The notes below the pieces were generated by a model. The model did not search any database and was not told the DNA's origin. It was given only the letters and a program-made list of their open reading frames with translations. A stretch of DNA of 64,000 nucleotides, from assembly GCF_033297405.1 (NCBI RefSeq), contig NW_026944221.1, positions 663,449 through 727,448 on the forward strand, in the 5' to 3' direction. The DNA comes from Parathielavia appendiculata. Its lineage: Eukaryota > Ascomycota > Sordariomycetes > Sordariales > Chaetomiaceae. Below, in pieces: positions 23,175 to 32,925 of the stretch; positions within the stretch are counted from its first letter, which is position 1; each line of letters opens with the position of its first letter. The translations under genes and the position numbers were made by a program.

Positions 23175-24949
23175 TTACTTGCAAGCAGTCGACGGCGGCT
23201 GGTGTTGTTTGCCAACAACCTTCTCGAATCGCAGGAACAGTTCTTCGTTCCGGGGGCGCCCAGTGTAACCATCGGATTGCTCCATGCCGTCGTCGTCTAC
23301 GATGTGGCTGGTGTAGTTTGAGTAGATGGCAGCAATGATGAACTTCATCTCTGCGCAAAAGAAAAACATCAGCAAACCTCTCTTGTTGAGACCTCGTCAC
23401 GAACGTGACCTCAGCGATACTCAACTCACCATGCATGGCGAAGTTCGACCCAATGCACATCCTGCCTCCCGAGCTGAAGGCCCAGAACTGCTTGTTCCTC
23501 CGCTTCCTGTCCTCCTCACCGGCACAGGACGGAAGCCACCTCGTGGGGTCCCATTTCTCGGGTTCTGGAAAGACGGATTCGTCACGGTGCAGAGTGTACG
23601 CGAGCGCGGCAATCCTGACGCCCCCCGGAACGCGGTAGGGCCCAATTCGGCAGCCTGACTCTGGTGTCTGCCGGGGTTGCGCGCCGGGTATCGGCGCGTG
23701 GAGGCGGAGGGTTTCCGTGAGAACGGCGTGGAGCAGCGGCAAACTGTCCAACTGCTTGGCATCTGGCATTGCTGGTGTGCCGTCTTCGTCGAGCTGCATA
23801 TTGGGTGATAGGCTCAAAAGTTCCCCTCGAAGCTTAGCCTGGAGCTCCAGCGACTGGGACAGCCGCCAGCTGAGATAGGTTAGAGTCAAACCGGCGGTTT
23901 CCTGGCCAGCTAGGACATGGTCGAAGAGCTCGGAGGCAACGGACAACTTGAGGTTGGACAAGGCGGTCGGGTACAATATTGACGCCTGACCGTTCTTCGC
24001 TTCCTCGTTCTGCAACCCATTGACAAGCGCATTCCAAACGACGGGCTGATCAAAGCAGCCTGGTGGCGGTCGGCATCCGGAATCAAGCAGAGGCTCCATG
24101 TTGGCGCAAAGACGTCGGCACCACGCACCCAGTTCCTTGTTGGCCGCATCCACCTAGCCCGGGCAAAACGGGATACCGAGTTTGCGGCAGAACCTGGTCA
24201 GCTGTGGCATCTCCTGGTCGTAGTACCCGTAGTCATTACGGGCCTTGTACTGCTCGAGAAAATGGTCCCGATATGCCTTGTCGCCGAGGAAGTTGGTGCC
24301 ATTGCTGAGCCCAAAGATGAAGGACGCTATGAAGTCCATGGTCGCTGCCATGAAAACGGAGTAGATGTCAATCCCATGGGGAAGCTGGGACTCGGCAACT
24401 GAGTCCTCAAGAATCGGCAGCAGTCTCTCAAAGAGAATGACTCGGGCCTGAGCCGATGCCGTCGCGCTCGACTGGATGTACGACTTGGAGTAGACATGCG
24501 AGATCAGCCGCTTCCGTGCCGAGTGCTCTACCGCAGGGTGGGCTGAGAACATGCACGGGACGCTTTGGGTATCACGAGTGAGCAAGGCCCCTTGCAGCTG
24601 TTCCAAGGGTTATCACCATACCCATAGTTGTCAAAGACCGAGTACCAGGCGGGTTTCTCGAAGGCGCCCTGGTAGACAGTGCGGACGCTTTCGAGATCAT
24701 TGATGCTCAGTTCGTTGGGCCCGACACGGATGATGGGACCAAGCCTGCGGTGAGCGCTGTAGAGCGTCCGGTTCTCATTGCGCACAAAGCGGACCCAGAG
24801 GATCCAGAGACGTGAGAACGGAGCGGACCAGTGGGCGTTGGGAATCCGGGAAAGAGGCGAGGGAAGGCGGGGTGGATGATACATTGGTAGAGAAGAAATA
24901 CGAATATCCAAGCAACAACTGAGACGATCCAGCCATGACCGTAAACCAT
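23175..24949 (-). pseudogene. Cytochrome P450 with premature stop and N-terminal frameshift
   Basis: Minus-strand P450 with an N-terminal anchor (WIVSVVAWIFVFLLYQ), SRIPNAHWSAPFSRLW, RLGPIIRVGPNELSIND, FDNYG/VPCMFS across a 59 bp intron (24563-24621), the I-helix FDHVLAGQETAGLTLTY, the ExxR helix LTETLRLHAPIPG, the PERF-like region FPEPEKWDPTRW and the heme-binding FSSGGRMCIGSNFA. A last 79 bp intron (23351-23429) joins AMH to EMKFIIAAIYSNY and the frame ends at 23175. Two lesions: a TAG at 24154-24156 directly in frame, where relatives have Trp before VDAAN (TGG to TAG), and a one-base frame change near 24860 between YQCIIHPAFP and SPLSRIPNAHW. All catalytic motifs are otherwise preserved, so inactivation looks recent. 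It was probably an endoplasmic reticulum monooxygenase tailoring a secondary metabolite (inference). Confidence 0.88.
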
Positions 24950-25277
24950 TTGTTCGTTTCTGCCTTGGGCAACAATACAGTCACAATCGGAGTCAGAGTT
25001 GAGAGCCAGGATCTTGTGAGGGATAGGTGAAACCGAAAGGGTAAAATTACAAGCTGGGATGTGCGTCACTTCCTTTCCTAACTAGTTAGTCGTTCCTCGA
25101 TTTACATAATCTACAAGGGCTCGCTGTTGCCTCACGCCACAGTTGTGTAAATCTTTCACTCAACCAGCCTTGAGTTTTTGACTTCACGACACGCGATCCT
25201 TGGTAATTCAGCGACAACAAAAGTAAGCCATCTTCTAACTGTCCGGATGATGGTTCGGGTCAGCGGCCACTGCAACG
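24950..25277. promoter_or_regulatory. Divergent intergenic region between the P450 relic and F-box gene
   Basis: About 330 bp separating two divergent genes. It should contain the F-box gene promoter and the former P450 promoter; no specific motif identified. Confidence 0.4.
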
Positions 25278-27262
25278 ATGGCGCACCGAATCGTTGAGCT
25301 TCCCGACGACATACTCTTCATCATACTCGCCAGGTTGGACTGCACTCGAGACTTGAGAGCGCTTGCCCTCTCTTGCTGCAGATTCCACCATCTCGTGGAG
25401 AATGATGGATGGCGTATCTTTGTCAGAACCAAATTTCCCTCGCTCAGCATCCCGTCGCCCGCCTCAGGAATCCATGCATGGCAGCAACTAGCCGAGTCAA
25501 CGACGTGGCAAAGCAGGTCTTGGGACAAGCGCTCCCTTCAGTTCCAGGCTCTTCTTCCTCGCGTCGAGCCTCGCAGGAATGGAAGGTCACAGAGAGAGAA
25601 CAGAAGCCTGTTCATGTCGGTTGTTGACGCTCACTTCGACCCGGTCAGCCGGGAGGAGTTGGTTGTATGGGGTGCTGGCGAGAGTATCATTGCACGGTAT
25701 CGGCAGCGACAAGGGCCCGGCAAGGTCTCGAAGACGGCATGGCACAAGTTGGACGGCAAGGAGCTCGGCCTCAGCGTTGGCTATGACGACGTGAAGACCG
25801 TCAAGATTGTCAAGCACGGCGGCGAACGCGCCTTCATCACCGGACGGCACAACCGTCAGCTGTCCCTGCTTTCTGCAGAGCCAGATCGGTTCGGCTCGCA
25901 AATTACCTATTTCAGACCGGCCTTAGACCAAAGCGTCGACTCCTACCTGCCTTCCGAGCAAGAGACCATGAACTCGCTGGACATTCTCAGCAGCGGCAAC
26001 AGGACTCTCATCGCCGCCGCCTCGAACTCCAGTCTGAGAATCTACGAGCTGCCGGAGAGTGATGCGGCCGCGGTTGCGCCTGTGACCACCTACCATCTAG
26101 AGGATAATACCCCGGGCTCTAACTCGGCAAGACTGGGCGGCGCCAGATGGATGGAAAACGGTGAGTCGATAGCACTCGCTCTTGCTGGCTGCAAGGACCC
26201 TCTTCGCTATGTCGCCCTGACCCCCGCCGGCTGGGCTCATCACGCGGCTGCGAAGAGCGAAAGAGTTGAAAAGGAGTTCGGCATCAAATACGACCGGACT
26301 ATTTGCCCCAATTCCCTTGAAGCAGTTCACTTCCATTCAGGAGCGAAACGAGGGACAAGCCTGCTCCTCAGCTCTTGGAGGGACGGGACTATCAGGTTAA
26401 GTTCAAGCAGTTAATGCGGAATATATCCAAATGAGCTAACAAAACTTCAAGACTCCAAGATCTGCGTACTCCTTCTCCCTTCGACGCCGTCTACCAAGAC
26501 AATGTCGACCCCTGGTCAAACGCTGAATCCCTCATAGCGTACGGCACCGAGCGATTCGTCGCCGGCGGCAGCGAGAGTTTCACCATCCAAATTTTCGACT
26601 TCCGCTGGCCAAAACCCTATCACCATACGTCGGGCTTACCCTGCCTCGGCCGACGTCCCTTCCCACAACCCCACCAGCCCTTCAGGAGGCGCCTCACCCC
26701 CGAGTCCAGATCCCGCTCCCAATGCGACCACATTCGCAACCGCCGCTGCCACTGGCACGACCTCGCGCGCAGCCTCTACTATCGCCCGAACGCAAAGTTT
26801 TTCTTTTCAGAATCTATCCGCTCGCTTTCCCGCTCGGGCAGCAGCAGCGTCTGGTCGCTGGCCCGGGGCTCCGACATATCGCCCAACTTCTACATGGGTA
26901 TCTCGGGAGGGGTGATCGAGGCTACGCTGGAAGAGACGCCCGACACGTTACCGCCGGACCGCGCGACGGTCGACCCCAATTTTGGGTTTGACGACTGGCG
27001 GGCCGCGGGAGGAGGAGGAGGAGGCGCCGACGCAGCGGCCGCGAGCGGGTACAGGGCCAGGCCACTGGTACCCGCGCTGATGGAGACGGGCGACGGGTAC
27101 TCGTTCAAGGGCAACGATCGGTCGATTCTGCTGCCTCCCTTACTGCGGTATCAGGGGCCGAGGGAATGGGCGGGTGCTGATGAGGAGGTGGGTGGGTTGA
27201 GGAGGCATCATCGGCTGGATGGGGGGTATCAGACGGAGGCGGATTTCCTGGACGAGCGCTAG
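25278..27262 (+). CDS. F-box domain protein
   Basis: Two exons (25278-26395 and 26452-27262; 56 bp intron) encode 642 residues. Residues 1-45 are an F-box (ELPDDILFIILARLDCTRDL, then LALSCCRFHHLVE), which would bind Skp1 in an SCF ubiquitin ligase. The rest resembles a degenerate beta-propeller: short repeats such as AHFDPVSREELVVWGAGESI, AFITGRHNRQLSLL, TLIAAASNSSLRIYEL, RGTSLLLSSWRDGTIRL and, in exon 2, YGTERFVAGGSESFTIQIFD have WD40-like spacing, though without clear WD dipeptides. The C-terminus has an Ala/Gly-rich linker. The substrate is unknown; Skp1 binding and substrate recruitment are inferred from the domain layout. The 5' flank is shared with the divergent P450 relic. Confidence 0.88.
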
Positions 27263-28954
27263 TATTAAAGCTTTGAGCGGGGTCTGGGGGAGTCGTCTTT
27301 GCGTCTTGCTATGGGGGTGGAGAGGTGGAGACCTGGTATTCTGCGTTGGAGGGGTGAACTGTTGTGAGCCCCTTTCTAGTCTCGGGAGGTGCGAAACCCC
27401 GGGTTGGGTTCCACGTTCAGACAGGTTGATAGGATATTGCCTGTAAAAGGGCGGCGAAGGAAAGGTCAACTGGGATACCGCTAGCTGTGGAATTGCGGTG
27501 ATGGTCACTCGGCGTTGGGAGGAGTGAGGGATCTATCCGTAGACTTGCTGCCCTTCCAGTTGTCGTGACGGTATGTACCTAAGCAAGCAGCACGGAAGCT
27601 GGCTCAAGCAGCCCATGGAAAGGATCAGATCTAAGCCCCAGACACGAGTTTACTGCAATTTACTCAACCAATGTGTTACTAGAGAACCCTGGTGATGCTC
27701 TTCTCGCCGGGTTTACTAACATCTCCTCCCCTGCGGTGCCAGTGCCAGCCCCTTAAAAGTTACTTCATGACAGGAAGCAGAGGGGTAGGTGTCAGCACCC
27801 GAGCAGGCTGAAAACAGAGCAGGTCACAAGGCAAAGCCACTGTTTAATCAAGAGACGATATGGATTCAGTTCTCTGCGTACAGTGCATGGCAGTCCCCAG
27901 GTGACCAAGTCACATGGACTGAAGAGCTCAGGACTCAGCTAAGGCCAATGGCAATGGCCCGATTCGTGCATTTCCTCAGGACCTGAATCGGAGAATGGGA
28001 AACTTGACACCATGCCTTGCGAATTGCCAAGAACTGCGGGTTTCTGGATGCGGGCCATGCGGATCCTGGTCGGGACAAAGCGTATCCCGATGCGTGTCGT
28101 CCCGGGAAATCCTCTTTTCGGGAGTGGACAGGCGTGTAAGCTGCGAAGTGCTCCGTACACCCCTCCATAACTTCGTGGAGCTGTTGATATGAAAGACAGT
28201 TTCCTTCCGACCGGATATCAGTTCACTCTGGATAATTTACAGATGTTAGAAATATGGCGCTTGATTGGAAGCATGGCAATTGAAGGATATCTAGCTGGCG
28301 ACGATTTCGGTTCCTGGCCACCTCAGGGCATGGCATCGTGCCTCGCTGTCAATTGGAGAACGGAGAATTGGAGACCTCTGATGTCAGAAGCTCCGGCCCA
28401 CCCCGCTAAACCCCTCCATAGCCGCTCCTCTGCCGATGGCGGCCGATGAGGGGCCCCGCGGGATGAAGGTAACCCGAGTCAGTTTCCTTTCAGGTCCCCC
28501 GGTTCCATGCGCTTTCGGGACAGCTCGTATGGACGGAAGATTCCCAGGGGTGAACGGCGGATCGGGAACTGTACGGCGGGGGGGGGGGGGGGGGGGGGGG
28601 TGTTGCGATGATACACAGAGCGATAAGTGCCGTTCGGGTGCACCAAATAAAAGAGTCTGGCCAAGCCATCGAAGGCAGGCAGGTTGACGATCCTTCATTG
28701 TTCTCGATCTCCTTCTTCTCTCCTTCAAGTGCCTGTTGGTTTCGGATACTTGGATTCCACTGAGTCCACTCTACGACATCATCCTCCAGCAATTCCGTCT
28801 CAGATCAGCCGGCGACACCGACTTGCTCCCATTACCACGAGCAACGGAGTGTCCACATAAAGCGAGCTCAACCCTTGCCGTGGTTTCGGAGCTGAAGGAA
28901 GAACGGCCAGTCCAAGAGCGGGATACATACACCAACACCAAGAAAGACGTCACA
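27263..28954. other. Intergenic region and FBPase promoter, with a G23 homopolymer
   Basis: About 1.7 kb containing the F-box gene 3' flank and FBPase upstream DNA. The only striking element is a long G run at 28578-28600. Open frames crossing it are artefacts. The segment from about 28780 is probably the FBPase 5' UTR. Confidence 0.55.
28578..28600 (+). repeat. 23-base guanine homopolymer
   Basis: An uninterrupted run of 23 G lies 355-377 bp upstream of the FBPase start codon. On the other strand it is C23. Its true length may be uncertain because such runs are error-prone in sequencing. Confidence 0.9.
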
Positions 28955-30109
28955 ATGGCTGCAGTAAACGGGACTGGGCCGGTCGAGACGGAGAAGGTCA
29001 ATACCCACATTATCACCCTCACCCGCTTCTTGACCGAGGAGCAAGTAAAACACAAGGAGGCTACCGGTGACTTTACGTATGTTTCGGTCCTCCCTCCTTT
29101 TGCTTAGACTTCCTCATCCTAACAGCGCCCGGTCAGCCTCCTGTGCCATGCGCTCCAATTCTCGTTCAAGCAGATTGCCTACTACATCCGGCGGGCGACG
29201 CTAGTCAATCTGACGGGCTTGGCCGGCTCGTCCAACACGACGGGCGACGAGCAGAAAAAGCTCGACGTCATCTCCAACGACCTGTTCATCGAGGCGATGC
29301 GGTCGAGCGGCAAGTGCGCGCTGCTCGTGTCGGAGGAGGAGGAGGACATCATCTTCTTCAAGGACAGCACGCAGGCGCGCTACGCCGTGGCCTGCGACCC
29401 CATCGACGGCAGCTCCAACCTGGACGCGGGCGTGTCGGTTGGCACCATCTTTGGCATCCACAAGCTGGCCGAGGGGTCTACGGGCACCAAGGAGGACATC
29501 CTCAAGCCCGGCACCGAGCTCGTAGCGGCAGGCTTCACCATGTACGGCGCGTCGGCGCAGCTCGTCATCACCATGAAGGGCGGCAGCGTCAACGGCTTCA
29601 CACTCGACAACGGCCTGGGCGAGTTTATCCTCACACACCCGGACATGCGCCTGCCTCGCCGCCGCGCCATCTACTCGGTCAACGAGGGCAACTCGCTCTA
29701 CTGGGAGGACCACGTCAAGGCCTACTTCAACTCGCTTAAGGAGGCGCCCGACGGCGGCAAGCCGTACAGCGCGCGCTACATCGGCTCCATGGTCGCTGAC
29801 GCCTACCGGACCCTGCTGTACGGCGGCATCTTTGCCTACCCCGCCGACAAGAAGAGCCCCAAGGGCAAGCTGCGCATCCTGTACGAGTGCGCACCCATGG
29901 CCATGGTTTTTGAGAATGGTAGGGCCCTGACTCCATTTCTGACAAGAGGCATCGTCGCAGAAGCTAACAGGACTCTAGCGGGTGGACAGGCCGTTAACAG
30001 CAAGATGGAGAGGATGCTGGAAGTGGTGCCCGAGCACATCCATGACAAGTCGGGCATCTTTATGGGCAGCTATGAGGAGGTCGAGAAGGTGAAGGCGTTC
30101 CACAAGTGA
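28955..30109 (+). CDS. FBP1: Fructose-1,6-bisphosphatase
   Basis: Three exons (28955-29076, 29137-29918, 29979-30109) encode 344 residues, normal for fungal FBPase. The metal/phosphate site DPIDGSSNLDAG begins at about residue 128, preceded by SEEEEDIIF, which supplies acidic metal ligands. The sugar-phosphate region includes YIGSMVADAYRTLLYGGIF and KLRILYECAPMAMVFEN, and the C-terminus HDKSGIFMGSYEEVEKV is characteristic. The enzyme hydrolyses fructose-1,6-bisphosphate to fructose-6-phosphate, the committed cytosolic step of gluconeogenesis, and in fungi is repressed by glucose. It is a plausible companion of the adjacent beta-oxidation thiolase during growth on fatty acids, although the two have separate promoters. 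Intron 1 could end at either of two AGs; only 29136 preserves the conserved TLLCHALQFSF. Confidence 0.97.
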
Positions 30110-30735
30110 GTCGGGAGGCTTGTGTCATGCGTTGTTTGACCGTTTTGGATACCTTGCCTTGGATATACGGTATGATGCCGAACTTTGGCCGCAGTACCGG
30201 AGTTGCTGAGTTTTGACGCCACGCTAGTGGCCAGAAATTATCTCTGAAACAGCTTCCAAAATAATGGAGAAGTCGCGATGTCTGTACGATGCCTAGGTCA
30301 CATGTGCCAGGCTCAAAGTCGAAGAAAAGTCGTCCCATTCAAGTCCCAGAATGTTGGGCGGGGAGGGAAAGAAATGCAAACGACCGCGACTTAGCCCCGC
30401 AGCTATCCCAAACATGTGAATGCGCTGAGAAACGCACCCCGGGAACCGCTAAGCCACATCCGGCAATGCCTCGGCCGTTTCTTGACATCACCTGGGGTTC
30501 CGCCACGGCAGGGGCCAACCGACTCGTGAGCCGAGTTCCAGAGTCGAGACGGAAAAGTCCACGAGCCGTGCTCCGAGGCAAAGGCTGACATTCCGAATCC
30601 TTTGCTTCGTTTATAAACTGTCCACATCGACATTGGTTAGTCACTGTCAAACACAAGTATCCCGACTTCATCTTTCTTCTCCTAGTGCATCTCTTTACGG
30701 TTCCTTCCAGTCCCTCACATACTTTCAACTTCAAG
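30110..30735. promoter_or_regulatory. Thiolase promoter region with two CCTCGG elements
   Basis: The 626 bp between FBPase and thiolase contains CCTCGG at 30469-30474 and its reverse complement CCGAGG at 30573-30578, about 160-270 bp upstream of the thiolase ATG. FarA/FarB-type Zn2Cys6 regulators bind this core in fatty-acid-induced genes. A TATA-like TTTATAAAC is near 30609-30617 and a CT-rich stretch precedes the start. Regulatory meaning is inference. Confidence 0.55.
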
Positions 30736-32119
30736 ATGGGTGGTATGTACTCCCTGGCCGAACTAGTCACTTTCTGACCTTTACTCACACGAAGCACTCC
30801 AGCTCTCGATAGACTCTCCCAGCTGGGCAACCAGATCTCTGGCGGCGCTTCTTCAAGCGGTAAGGCCAAGATCCTCGAGAAGAACCCCGATGATGTACGT
30901 TGTCGGCCCTTGTATATTCTCCGTCTCCCGCCAGCAACTGATAACGTGCCTTTCTCAGGTTGTCGTCACAGCAGCTCTCCGGACAGCCATCACCAAAGGC
31001 GGCAAGGGCGGCTTCAAGGACACGTATGCGGCCGACCTGATGGCTGGCGCCCTAAAGGGCATCATCGACCGCTCCAAGATCGACCCGGCCCTCGTCGAGG
31101 ACATTGTCGTGGGCACCGTGCTGGCCCCAGGCGGCGGCGCCACCGAGATGCGTGCCGCCTCACTCGTCGCCGGCTTCCCCACCTCGACCGCCGTGCGCAC
31201 TCTCAACCGGCAGTGCTCGTCGGGCCTGCAGGCCTGCGTCGACATCGCCAACCAGATCCGCGCCGGCATGATCGAGGTCGGCATCGGCGCCGGCGTCGAG
31301 AGCATGTCGACCCAGTACGGCCCGGGCGCCGTGTCCGAGTTCTCGGAGCTGCTCGAGTCGCATCCGGAAGCCGCCAACTGCAAGGTGCCCATGGGCGTGC
31401 TATCGGAACAAATGGCCAAAGACCGCGGCATCACACGCGCCAGCCAAGACGCCTTCGCCGCCGCCTCGTTCCAAAAGGCCGTCAAGGCGCAGGCCGCGGG
31501 CCTCTTCAAGGAGGAGATCGTTCCGCTCAAAGTCAAGTTCGAGAACCCCAAGACGGGCGAGACCAAGGAGATCGTCGTCGACCGCGACGACGGCATCCGC
31601 GACGGCGTGACGGCCGAATCGCTCGGTAAGATTCGCGCCGCCTTCGCCAAGGACGGCTCCATTCACGCCGGCAACGCGAGCCAAGTCAGCGACGGCGCGG
31701 CTGCCGTGCTCATGATGAAGCGCTCGACCGCCGAGAAGTTGGGCCAGCCGATTCTGGGCAAGTTCGTGGCGGCCTCGGTCGTCGGCGTGCCGCCCTTGCT
31801 CATGGGCGTCGGCCCTTGGAAGGCTATTCCCAAGGTGTTTGAGCTGACGGGCCTCACCAAGGACGACGTCGACATCTACGAGATCAACGAGGCCTTTGCC
31901 AGCCAGTGCCTGTGGTGCGCCAACGAGCTGGGCCTGCCGCAGGAGAAGATTAACCCCAAAGGCGGCGCCATTGCTTTTGGACATCCGCTTGGCTGCACCG
32001 GTGCGCGACAGGTATCGACACTGCTCTATGAGTTACGGAGGACGGGTAAGAAGATTGGGGTCACGTCCATGTGTGTCGGTACAGGTATGGGCATGGCTGC
32101 TGTTTGGGTGGCTGAGTAA
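30736..32119 (+). CDS. POT1: Peroxisomal 3-ketoacyl-CoA thiolase
   Basis: Three exons: a 7-nt first exon (30736-30742), 30803-30894, and 30959-32119, giving 419 residues. The extreme N-terminus reads MGALDRLSQLGNQISGG; RLSQLGNQI fits the PTS2 peroxisome targeting pattern R-L-x5-(H/Q)-hydrophobic recognised by Pex7, so splicing of the tiny first exon determines the targeting signal. The nucleophilic Cys is in NRQCSSGLQA (Cys119); the second catalytic pair is His375 and Cys379 in GHPLGCTGAR, and NEAFASQ is also present. The enzyme cleaves 3-ketoacyl-CoA to acetyl-CoA and a shortened acyl-CoA, the last step of beta-oxidation. The upstream CCTCGG elements suggest fatty-acid induction. Confidence 0.97.
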
Positions 32120-32925
32120 AGGGAGGAAAGTGAGTAAGAGGTAAGGGTGAAGGGAAAAGGGGGTTTGCTTGTATACCAATAATGACATGATGTATTTCTT
32201 ACTAGAGGAGCAATGCATGCGGATGGTTTTGGTTAGGATCGATTCAATCCAGGTTGAAGTCTGCTCATTATCCTCTCTGCTTCCAGATCAACCATACTCG
32301 CATACGATGTCACTTGTGATTTGTATTGCCTGCAAGTGCACAAGTCCTACCATGGTGTATGGGCAACGTTGAAGGTCACATGCGAATTTCTTTCTAGAGC
32401 GCCCTGTTACTCTATCATTGCGCTGTCTGTGGCATCGTCTCTTGGGATGGGATTCCGAAGGACTTGTTCATGCCAGGTCCCGTCCCGCTAATGTGGTTCG
32501 GCTGTAGAGCGCGGAAATATTATGATGAATCGAAACAGCCAGGTCCTGATCCGGTCTTACCCATTAACCCCCCAAACACCGCTACCGGAAATCAGATCCT
32601 AACCCTGCACATTGCCTCCACTTCATCATCTTCATTGCAGACCAGTTTTTAGAAGCGAAACCCAGCCAGCCGTTGGAGAATGAGAATTGCTTGGTGCCAG
32701 TGAGTGCAAGTAAACTGCCAAATTGGATGTCTCCACTCACGGGAAGTCCATTCCATCCATTTTAGTGATTCACCACCAGTGTTGGCCCCTCAACGGCTGT
32801 GGTGACCAGGCCGATCGCGATCTCGGCCTCTCGGCAAGCAAACAAGCCGGGACGTCACCGCTGTCCAGCCCTTCTGCCTCTTCCTCCTCCACCACCTCCT
32901 GTCGCCGCTGCTGGCGCCCATCCCC
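32120..32925. other. Convergent intergenic region
   Basis: Between the 3' ends of thiolase and the disordered protein gene on the opposite strand. Expected to contain both 3' UTRs; no other signal seen. Confidence 0.55.

Noticed and set aside
24154..24230. Alternative intron that would splice out the P450 TAG
   Set aside because: A GTAC..CTAG intron is possible but would delete MPQLTRFCRKLGIP, which is conserved in relatives; a nonsense codon fits better.
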